13,914 nt of DNA from an uncultured Bacillota bacterium (lineage in GTDB: Bacteria > Bacillota_I > Bacilli_A > Izemoplasmatales > UBA1188). This document shows, in pieces, positions 8,278-13,914 of this stretch (its first letter is position 1; every line of letters starts with the position of its first letter). The translations under genes were made by a program, and so were the position numbers. The stretch covers positions 1 through 13,914 of the forward strand of contig ONMY01000222.1 in NCBI GenBank assembly GCA_900318975.1, in the 5' to 3' direction. The notes under the pieces are model-generated. The model saw nothing but the letters and a program-made list of their open reading frames with translations. It had not been told where the DNA came from and did not search any database.

Positions 8278-8307
8278 TTTATACAACATAGTTTAATACT
8301 ATAAAAA

Positions 8308-8341
8308 ACTCCCATACAGTCCCCCTATACTGTATGGGAGT
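8308..8341. terminator. Strong bidirectional terminator between GH3 and rsmE
   Basis: A perfect 13-bp stem, ACTCCCATACAGT / ACTGTATGGGAGT, encloses the loop CCCCCTAT. It is followed on the + strand by TATATTTTTA. On the - strand it is followed by TTTTTT (the AAAAAA at 8302-8307). It can stop both the GH3 transcript and read-through from rsmE. Confidence 0.9.
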
Positions 8342-8351
8342 ATATTTTTAT

Positions 8352-8381
8352 AAAAAAAGAATGGAGAATTTAGTTCTCCAT
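8352..8381 (-). terminator. Terminator of rsmE
   Basis: On the - strand, ATGGAGAA, loop CTAAA, TTCTCCAT, then CTTTTTTT. The stem lies within the last codons and stop of rsmE, and the T-run follows directly. Together with the larger hairpin at 8308-8341 it gives two terminators in series for rsmE. Confidence 0.8.
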
Positions 8382-9089
8382 TTCTATTATATATTCAAGT
8401 ATTGAAAGAATATTAAATGCTGCTGTTTCGCTTCTTAGTATTCTTTTTCCAAGTGAAACACTATAAAATCCTTTATTAATTAAAAGAAGATGTTCTTCGT
8501 TTGTTATGCCACCTTCAGGACCAATCACAACTTTTATCTTTTTTGAATTTTTAATTATGTTTTTAAGTGTTGATAAGTTCTTTGTTGTATCACATTTCTC
8601 AAAACAAACTATTCCTATTTCACCATCACATAGTGTGATATCTTTTAAATTTGTAATTGGGAGTATTTCAGGTACTATATTTCTATGAGATTGTTCTGAA
8701 GCGTTTTTTACAATAGTTTCATAACGTTTAATTTTTGCATCTTCTTTAGATTTATCAATCTTCACAACGTTTCTTATGAAGATTGTAGGTACTATAGATG
8801 AAACACCAAGTTCTGTAGCTTTTTGTAACACTAAGTCAAAATTCTCATTTCTAATTAAAGCCTGATATAGTTCAATATCAACAGATAGTTCATTATCTCT
8901 ATCTTGTTTTTCAAGGATCTTAATAGTATATTCATTTCCATCATAAATAAAATCACAAAGATATGCTATATCATCTTTGATGCAAATAATTCTTTTATTT
9001 TTGGCTCTTAAAACAGTAGTTAAATGATAAAAATCTTCATCCTTTAATCTAAAACTATTATTAATTTCATTTACGAAATATTGTTGCAT
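8370..9089 (-). CDS. rsmE: 16S rRNA (uracil-1498 N3)-methyltransferase RsmE
   Basis: This 239-residue SPOUT-class enzyme methylates U1498 of 16S rRNA with S-adenosylmethionine as donor. Its length is normal for the family. An N-terminal PUA-like RNA-binding domain (about 1-70) is followed by the knotted catalytic domain. Diagnostic motifs are QKATELGV (89-96), ASEQSHR (130-136), IGPEGG (189-194) and LGKRILRSETA (213-223), the last two forming the cofactor-binding knot. A ribosome site (GAGGT) lies before the ATG. In Bacillus rsmE is followed co-directionally by mtaB; here the two are head to head across 56 bp. The stop codon is embedded in its terminator hairpin. Confidence 0.96.
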   Translation of the reverse strand: MQQYFVNEINNSFRLKDEDFYHLTTVLRAKNKRIICIKDDIAYLCDFIYDGNEYTIKILEKQDRDNELSVDIELYQALIRNENFDLVLQKATELGVSSIVPTIFIRNVVKIDKSKEDAKIKRYETIVKNASEQSHRNIVPEILPITNLKDITLCDGEIGIVCFEKCDTTKNLSTLKNIIKNSKKIKVVIGPEGGITNEEHLLLINKGFYSVSLGKRILRSETAAFNILSILEYIIEMEN

Positions 9090-9129
9090 AAATATACCTC
9101 AAGTTTATCATATCATATTTATTCTATTA

Positions 9130-9138
9130 TGGTATAAT
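9130..9138 (+). promoter_or_regulatory. Extended -10 promoter giving a leaderless mtaB transcript
   Basis: TGGTATAAT is a perfect extended -10 element (TGn plus TATAAT at 9133-9138). No good -35 box is visible, which extended -10 promoters tolerate. Transcription should begin seven or eight bases downstream, at 9145-9146, which is the A of the mtaB ATG. No Shine-Dalgarno sequence precedes that ATG. Confidence 0.65.
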
Positions 9139-9145
9139 CAATTGT

Positions 9146-10444
9146 ATGAAAAACTTAGTTGGAACAACTTTTAAAGTTGTAAGTATGGGATGCAAAGTTA
9201 ATTATTATGAATGTGAAGCAATCGCCAACCTTTTTGAAAATAAAGGCTTTTTAAGAGTTGATACAAAAGATAATAGCGATATTTCAATAATTAATACTTG
9301 TGCAGTCACAGAAGAAGCATCCAGAAAAGCAAAACAAATTATAAGAAGAACCATCAAACTAACAAATGATTTAACAGTTGTTTGTGGATGTTTATCACAA
9401 ATAGATAGAACAATTAAGGAAATCGATGGTGTTGATATTGTTTTTGGAAGCAAAAATAAAGTCAATATCTATGATGCTGTAATAACTTATTATTCAAATA
9501 ATCCTAAAAAATATGATTATATAGATAATGATATATTTCATTCATCATTTGATGATTTAAATGTTGAAAAATATGAATCTCATACTAGAGCCTTTTTAAA
9601 AATAGAAGATGGTTGCACAAATTTTTGTTCATATTGTGTAATACCATATGCCAGAGGAAATGTAAGATCTAAACCACTTGATGTTGTAATCAAAGAAGCC
9701 AAAACGTTGGTTTTAAATGGACATAAAGAAATTGTTCTTACAGGAATAGACACTGGATCATATGGAAAAGATATAAATAATAGTTTTTATAATCTTTTAA
9801 TTGAACTTGATAAAATAGAAGGGTTAGAGAGAATACGTATTTCTTCACTAGAAATCACTCAATTGAATAACGATATTATAAACCTTATTAAATATTCTCA
9901 TAAAATAGTTAATCATATTCATATTCCACTCCAATCTGGATCTAATAGAATATTAAAGCTTATGAATAGGCACTATGATAAGGAATATTTTATAAATAAA
10001 GTATTATATATAAGGAAAGAAATACCAAATATAAGTATTACCACAGATTTTATTGTTGGTTTTCCAACTGAGACTGACGAAGATTTTAATGAATCTCTTG
10101 ATACTTTAAATAAAATCAATTTTGATACTATTCATACTTTCCCATATTCCAAAAGAAGCGGAACTAAAGCAGCTACTATGGAACAAGTTCCTCAAAATAT
10201 CAAAAAGGAAAGAAGTAAAATTGTATTAGAACTATCCAATAAAGGAAAACTAAACTATATAAATAATAACTTAAATACTGTTCAAGACTGCATTTTTGAA
10301 ATATCTGAAAATGGATATATTTATGGGCATACTGGTAATTACATTTATGTCAAAACCAAAGGAGATATATCGAATCTAAATAAACTTATTAAAATAAGAT
10401 TATTAAAGATTGAAGACGATGCAGTATTATCAGAAATATTATAA
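9146..10444 (+). CDS. mtaB: tRNA t6A37 methylthiotransferase MtaB
   Basis: This 432-residue radical-SAM enzyme adds a methylthio group to N6-threonylcarbamoyladenosine at tRNA position 37, giving ms2t6A. The UPF0004 domain (about 8-125) carries GCKVN with C16, then C52 and C82, binding the auxiliary [4Fe-4S] cluster. The GCKVN form, rather than the GCQMN form, favours MtaB over MiaB. The radical-SAM domain (about 145-375) has the CxxxCxxC cluster C157, C161, C164. A TRAM-like RNA-binding segment ends the protein (about 375-425). Length is normal. The ATG lacks a ribosome site but sits at the predicted transcription start, so the mRNA may be leaderless. The downstream hairpin ends it. Confidence 0.94.
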   Translation: MKNLVGTTFKVVSMGCKVNYYECEAIANLFENKGFLRVDTKDNSDISIINTCAVTEEASRKAKQIIRRTIKLTNDLTVVCGCLSQIDRTIKEIDGVDIVFGSKNKVNIYDAVITYYSNNPKKYDYIDNDIFHSSFDDLNVEKYESHTRAFLKIEDGCTNFCSYCVIPYARGNVRSKPLDVVIKEAKTLVLNGHKEIVLTGIDTGSYGKDINNSFYNLLIELDKIEGLERIRISSLEITQLNNDIINLIKYSHKIVNHIHIPLQSGSNRILKLMNRHYDKEYFINKVLYIRKEIPNISITTDFIVGFPTETDEDFNESLDTLNKINFDTIHTFPYSKRSGTKAATMEQVPQNIKKERSKIVLELSNKGKLNYINNNLNTVQDCIFEISENGYIYGHTGNYIYVKTKGDISNLNKLIKIRLLKIEDDAVLSEIL

Positions 10445-10466
10445 AAAAAGAGCCTAGGCTCTTTTT
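10443..10466. terminator. Bidirectional terminator between convergent mtaB and the deoR-type gene
   Basis: AAAAAGAGC, loop CTAG, GCTCTTTTT form a symmetrical hairpin with A- and T-runs on both sides. It can terminate mtaB on the + strand and the DeoR regulator on the - strand. Confidence 0.88.
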
Positions 10467-10481
10467 ATTTTAATTACTTTA

Positions 10482-11228
10482 TTATTCATTAATAATGTTT
10501 AAGTTACTTTCCTTATATGGCATTGTCAATTCATTAGATGCATTAGTATAAATATAGTCAAATGTATTAGGTTCATATGTTTTATATGTAGATTTTCTAT
10601 TGAACTTTGTTCTATCGACTAATAGAATTGATTTATCTGAGTATTTCTTTGCAAGTTCTTTAATTGTAGATTGATCAATAGAACTTTCATATACACCATC
10701 AATAGAAAAACATGTGCATGAACATACAAATAAATCAAAATGGAAATTTGGTATTAATGAATTTGTGAGTGAGCCTGTTAAGGAATTAGAGTTGTATGAC
10801 AGTGAACCACCAAGAAGTATGATATTGATATCTTCTTGTTTAGATAGTTCATTCGCAAGAACAATACTATTTGTAAAAACAGTTTTATGCTTTAAATTTG
10901 TGTGTAATGCCCAGCTATATGCAGTAGAAGAGTTATCAATAAACACAGTTCTAAATGGTATTTGAATAGAGCTTGCGAGTACTGCAACTTCTTCCTTACT
11001 TTTAAGGTTAGATGTCATTCTGACATAGATTGATATTTCATCAGAACTTTGAAGAATAACCGCTCCACCATGATTTCTTTCAAGAAGACCGAGTTTACTC
11101 ATTTCTTCTAAATCACGTCTAATAGTAGCGTCAGAAACGTACATAATTTTAGCAAGTTCTTTAACTTTGCTGTATCTATTCTTTTTCAAATATCCAATTA
11201 TTTTTTCTTGTCTTTCAGTAAGAGCCAT
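10482..11228 (-). CDS. DeoR-family sugar-responsive transcriptional regulator
   Basis: This 248-residue cytoplasmic repressor has an N-terminal DeoR helix-turn-helix (about 5-57) with the family signature VSDATIRRDLEEMSKLG and LLERNHGGA. The C-terminal DeoRC sensor (about 75-230) has the isomerase-like fold that binds phosphorylated sugars (FIDNSSTAYSWALH, then NIILLGGSL, then SILLVDRTKF). I chose the ATG at 11228 as the start. GAGGTG lies six bases upstream of it, whereas a GTG three codons earlier would lie inside that ribosome site. The gene is divergent from the second GH3 gene across about 310 bp, the usual arrangement for a local regulator. Candidate operators are at 11258-11284 and 11373-11404. 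The effector sugar cannot be told from sequence. Confidence 0.93.
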   Translation of the reverse strand: MALTERQEKIIGYLKKNRYSKVKELAKIMYVSDATIRRDLEEMSKLGLLERNHGGAVILQSSDEISIYVRMTSNLKSKEEVAVLASSIQIPFRTVFIDNSSTAYSWALHTNLKHKTVFTNSIVLANELSKQEDINIILLGGSLSYNSNSLTGSLTNSLIPNFHFDLFVCSCTCFSIDGVYESSIDQSTIKELAKKYSDKSILLVDRTKFNRKSTYKTYEPNTFDYIYTNASNELTMPYKESNLNIINE

Positions 11229-11257
11229 ATGTATCACCTCAATAAAATAATCAAAAA

Positions 11258-11284
11258 GTCACAAAATAAACATAAATAAAAACG
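11258..11284. promoter_or_regulatory. Candidate operator box near the deoR-type start, matching the one before the first GH3 gene
   Basis: The box runs from GTCACAA to ATAAATAAAAACG and closely resembles 4156-4180. It is 30 bp upstream of the deoR-type ATG, where a repressor could autoregulate. Part of it (AAATAAACATAAAT) also matches, in inverse orientation, the - strand at 11378-11401 (AAATAAACAAAAAT). DeoR binding is inferred. Confidence 0.4.
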
Positions 11285-11324
11285 AATTAAATACTAAATT
11301 GCCAATTTTTGACTACGTTCACCA

Positions 11325-11350
11325 TTGATATATTACAATTATATTATAAT
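11325..11350 (+). promoter_or_regulatory. Possible promoter of the second GH3 gene
   Basis: TATAAT at 11345-11350 is a perfect -10. TTGATA at 11325-11330 resembles a -35 but the spacer is only 14 bp. A better -35 (TTGACT, 11309-11314) has only a poor partner (TATTAC). If TATAAT is used, the leader is about 180 bases long. Confidence 0.35.
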
Positions 11351-11372
11351 ATACGGAAATTTTTAAAAACAC

Positions 11373-11404
11373 AACAATTTTGTTCATTTTTGTTTATTTG
11401 TTTC
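11373..11404. promoter_or_regulatory. Repeated TTTTGTT-type motif, candidate DeoR operator
   Basis: AACAATTTTGTT (11373-11384) is a small dyad. It continues into about three 10-bp repeats: TTTTGTTCA, TTTTTGTTTA and TTTGTTTC. The position, just downstream of the best -10, suits a repressor site. Regularly spaced AACA/TGTT repeats are seen at operators of DeoR-family sugar regulators in general, but I cannot assign a consensus. Confidence 0.4.
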
Positions 11405-11490
11405 TTTTTAATAGCATTTTTTATTCTCATATTTCAACATTTTAAGCAAATATTGAAAACACATACATAATATGTATAAAATAAAACAAA

Positions 11491-11514
11491 AGACTAAACA
11501 AAGTCTAGTTTTTT
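11491..11514 (+). terminator. Weak hairpin plus T-run in the GH3 leader, possible attenuator
   Basis: AGACT, loop AAACAA, AGTCT, then AGTTTTTT, lying 13 bases ahead of the AGGAGG ribosome site at 11527-11532. The 5-bp stem is weak for a terminator. A preceding ACATA/TATGT stem is at 11461-11475. Confidence 0.3.
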
Positions 11515-11537
11515 CAAAAATTAAATAGGAGGAAAGA

Positions 11538-13914
11538 ATGAAAAACAATTGCAAACTCATGAATATTGTTGTTAAAGTTTCTAGTTTATTACTTTTAGCT
11601 TTAATAGCAATAATCACAGTTGCTAGTGTTAAGGCAATCGGCGTAGATGGTTACAAAGCTATCTTAGACTACGACACACTTGCTGAAGCACAAGAAGCTG
11701 CAAAGAACCTCAACATTGAAATTACTGGTGAAGGTTCTGTATTACTCAAGAACGATGGCACTCTTCCAGTTTCTGAGAAGACTAAAGTCGTTGTATTCGG
11801 TGCTGCCGCTACATCTCTCCAAGGTGGATCCGGCAGAGTCGACACTGCACTAGCTAATGCTGGTTTCGACGTTTACCCTACTGTATATAATGAGACTAAC
11901 GTAAAGAATGGTATAGATACAAGAAACTTTGATTTATTCCATGATTTAGCAGTTGTTGTATTAAAACGTGGTGGTGGTGAAGGATCAGATTTATCTGCAC
12001 TCACTAACGAAGTAGCAGTATTAGAAAATGCAATTCCTATGCCAACAATTGGTAGTAATGTTGCTTTAGTTAAAGGCACAGTTCTAACTACTGCAGAAGG
12101 TGAATATTATTCACTTAGTGCTAACTTAGTATCTGAAGCTTTAACTAATGAAGAACTTAGTAATGCTTTGAATAAAGCTACACTAATGTACCCAGATTCA
12201 TTCCTACATGCATCACTTGGTATGAAAACTGATGGTTTATATTATAAACATGGCCAACAACTTACTAATGATGAATATCGTATGATTGAATTCGCTAAAG
12301 CTAATTTCACTGATGTAGTAGTATTGTTAAATACTTCTAATGCAATGGAAGTCAAGACTTTAGACGAAGACCCAGAAATCAATAGTATTTTATGGATTGG
12401 TAGACCTGGCCAAAATGGTATTGAAGGTGTTGCAAAGATCTTAAGTGGTGAAATCAACCCATCTGGTAAACTTGCTGATGAATGGTTCGTAGACTTCACT
12501 GCAGATCCAACTTGGTATAACTTTGGTTCAAACAACCAAAATGACGCTGGCTCAAATACTTATGTTCTTGCTGATGGCAAAGCTGCTCACTCTGCAGGTC
12601 TACATGGTATTGACTACGAAGAAGGTATCTATCTTGGCTACTTATATGCTGAAACTGTATATGCAGAAATCCTTGATGGAAATCTAACTGTTGATCCATT
12701 AACAGGAGATGCTCTTTATGGCGCTACTCCAACTGAAAAGGCTGACTGTTGGTATGAAAATACTGTAATGTATCCATTTGGATATGGCCTATCTTATACT
12801 GAAAAATTCGAATTCGATATTCTCAGTATGACATATCAGTACAATGGAACATATGAATTAATTGATGAAATATTAGATGCTGATCTTGTTTCATCAACTA
12901 TCGGACATTCTCAACCAGTTAAAGAATTAGCTATCAAAGTAAGAGTTTATAACAGAGGCACTGTTAAAGGCAAAACTCCTGTTCAAATCTATGTAAATGC
13001 TCCATATAAAGGCACTGTTGAAAAAGCCGCTGTTAAACTCATTGGATTTGAAAAGACTTCAATGATTAATCCTAAGGGATACAAAGATGTGACCGTTAAA
13101 GTAAACTTCCAAGATATGGCATCTTATGACTATCTTGGTGCAACTGGACATAAAGGATATGTATTAGAAGATGGTGATTACCATATTCTCGCTACTGGTT
13201 CATCTCACTATAATGCCGAAACTGATGATTCAAAAACATTTACAATCGACGATTTAGCATATCAACAATTAGATGACTTCAGTGATAATCCAATCTATAA
13301 CTTATTCTCTAAAGAAAACGGTACTAACTATTCATTAAGAATGAATGATGCTGACTGGAATGAAGATGGAGCAGTTAATGCTAGTGATAAGATCTTTACA
13401 GAAGAAATGACTCAATTATCTAGAGCTGATTTTGCTGCAACATTCCCTAAACCTGCTGTAACAGGCGGTATCATTGGAACAACTCCAGTTGCTAGTATTC
13501 CTGAATACAATAAGGCTAATTCTTACGCTGTCGATACTTTATTCAAAGTTACTGTAAAAGGTCAATCATCACTTTCAGGTAGTACTCCAGATCAAATCAC
13601 TTATTATAGAGTTACTACAGCTATCGAAGCTAATGCTGATTCATATGCAGAAAATGTTCAAGCTGTAACTCCAGATTTAATCGGTGGACTTGTTGCAACT
13701 GGACTCTTCGCAGATATGATTGCTTACTGGGATACTTATAACCTTGATACTTTTGTTGAAACTCCTGCATTCAGTGATACTACATATTATACTGTTGGAA
13801 AGAACGTTAAATATACTGATGGCAAGATTTATGAATTCGTAAAAGCTCATGGTCCAGCTCCAGATATTTCACCTGCAAATTCTTATGCTGTTAACGCTAC
13901 TGGTAACTATCAAG
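11538..13914 (+). CDS. Second circularly permuted GH3 glycosidase, 3' end beyond the window
   Basis: The frame stays open from ATG 11538 to the last base (792 full codons), so the gene is cut by the window edge. A perfect AGGAGG lies five bases before the start. A signal peptide (1-33, ending VKA) is followed by the GH3 C-type domain, with LLKNDGTLP and probable acid/base E148 in RGGGEGSD, a canonical form. MYPFGYGLSYTE and the fibronectin-III-like domain follow (about 405-580), then FPKP as in the first GH3 protein. The catalytic barrel and nucleophile should come next but are not in view; their place is occupied by a long Tyr-rich segment (about 655-792). It parallels the first GH3 protein from end to end in the visible part, so it is a paralogue with the same permuted order. 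The divergent DeoR gene probably regulates it. Confidence 0.87.
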   Translation, partial: MKNNCKLMNIVVKVSSLLLLALIAIITVASVKAIGVDGYKAILDYDTLAEAQEAAKNLNIEITGEGSVLLKNDGTLPVSEKTKVVVFGAAATSLQGGSGRVDTALANAGFDVYPTVYNETNVKNGIDTRNFDLFHDLAVVVLKRGGGEGSDLSALTNEVAVLENAIPMPTIGSNVALVKGTVLTTAEGEYYSLSANLVSEALTNEELSNALNKATLMYPDSFLHASLGMKTDGLYYKHGQQLTNDEYRMIEFAKANFTDVVVLLNTSNAMEVKTLDEDPEINSILWIGRPGQNGIEGVAKILSGEINPSGKLADEWFVDFTADPTWYNFGSNNQNDAGSNTYVLADGKAAHSAGLHGIDYEEGIYLGYLYAETVYAEILDGNLTVDPLTGDALYGATPTEKADCWYENTVMYPFGYGLSYTEKFEFDILSMTYQYNGTYELIDEILDADLVSSTIGHSQPVKELAIKVRVYNRGTVKGKTPVQIYVNAPYKGTVEKAAVKLIGFEKTSMINPKGYKDVTVKVNFQDMASYDYLGATGHKGYVLEDGDYHILATGSSHYNAETDDSKTFTIDDLAYQQLDDFSDNPIYNLFSKENGTNYSLRMNDADWNEDGAVNASDKIFTEEMTQLSRADFAATFPKPAVTGGIIGTTPVASIPEYNKANSYAVDTLFKVTVKGQSSLSGSTPDQITYYRVTTAIEANADSYAENVQAVTPDLIGGLVATGLFADMIAYWDTYNLDTFVETPAFSDTTYYTVGKNVKYTDGKIYEFVKAHGPAPDISPANSYAVNATGNYQ
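13515..13892 (+). repeat. ANSYAV direct repeat, 360-bp period, inside the second GH3 gene
   Basis: The 18-bp segments at 13515-13532 and 13875-13892 both encode ANSYAV and differ at three third-codon positions. The distance is 360 bp, exactly 120 codons. The second copy continues as NATGNYQ, resembling YYVNADGDYQ in the first GH3 protein. The segment may be a repeated extension continuing past the window. Confidence 0.45.

Noticed and set aside
7954..8289. 111-codon open frame on the - strand with Thr/Leu/Ser repeats
   Set aside because: It is the antisense shadow of the collagen-like Gly-X-Y codons of the GH3 gene.
8296..8341. Strong perfect 13-bp inverted repeat as an insertion-sequence end
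   Set aside because: It sits between convergent genes with T-runs on both strands, which is explained by a bidirectional terminator. There is no transposase or target duplication.
145..10444. Possible TGA-as-Trp genetic code, suggested by the Mollicutes-like base composition
   Set aside because: Trp codons are TGG, including the many in the GH3 enzyme, and the genes stay open under the standard code, so there is no sign of reassignment.
11229..11237. GTG start three codons upstream of the chosen deoR-type ATG
   Set aside because: The GTG is part of the GAGGTG ribosome site that correctly serves the ATG at 11228.
11408..11617. 69-residue hydrophobic open frame on the - strand
   Set aside because: It starts inside the antisense of the second GH3 signal peptide, has no ribosome site, and its hydrophobicity comes from AT-rich composition.

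Overview
The window comes from an AT-rich, low-GC Gram-positive bacterium. Strong AGGAGG/GGAGG ribosome sites, an AgrC-type GHKL sensor kinase, BspA-type leucine-rich repeats and large secreted family 3 glycosidases all suggest an uncultured gut member of the Bacilli/Erysipelotrichia side of the Firmicutes. Every Trp codon checked in the six complete genes is TGG and all stops are TAA or TAG. A Mycoplasma-type code with TGA as Trp is therefore unlikely. Placement below class level is not possible from this sequence.

Layout. (1) Positions 145-4096 hold a tight three-gene operon on the + strand: a lipoprotein with InlB-like and LRR segments plus an SGNH-hydrolase-like C-terminal domain, a LytTR response regulator, and a multi-pass GHKL histidine kinase. 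A hairpin terminator closes it, and an 11-bp direct repeat with 21-bp period lies at its promoter. (2) Positions 4264-8277 encode a 1337-residue secreted, circularly permuted GH3 glycosidase with two Ig-like modules, a collagen-like Gly-X-Y stalk and a C-terminal membrane anchor. (3) Positions 8370-10444 hold two RNA-modification genes, rsmE (-) and mtaB (+), arranged head to head across 56 bp; mtaB appears to be leaderless. (4) Positions 10482-11228 hold a DeoR-family repressor (-). (5) From 11538 to the window edge runs a second permuted GH3 paralogue (+), cut off before its catalytic barrel.

How it fits together. The two GH3 enzymes look like cell-surface or secreted glycan-degrading enzymes. 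The DeoR regulator is divergent from the second one. A similar AT-rich box (GTCACAA...ATAAATAAAAcg) precedes both GH3 genes, so I propose one DeoR-controlled glycoside regulon; this is inference. The two-component operon probably senses a surface or extracellular cue, and its lipoprotein may modify or bind cell-envelope material. No peptide pheromone gene is visible. rsmE and mtaB are housekeeping genes lying between the accessory loci.

Most novel-looking signals: the shared upstream box; a small Tyr-rich module (YxVNAxGxYQ) placed at different points in the two GH3 paralogues; the GH3-collagen-anchor fusion; and the helically phased repeat before the LytTR operon.
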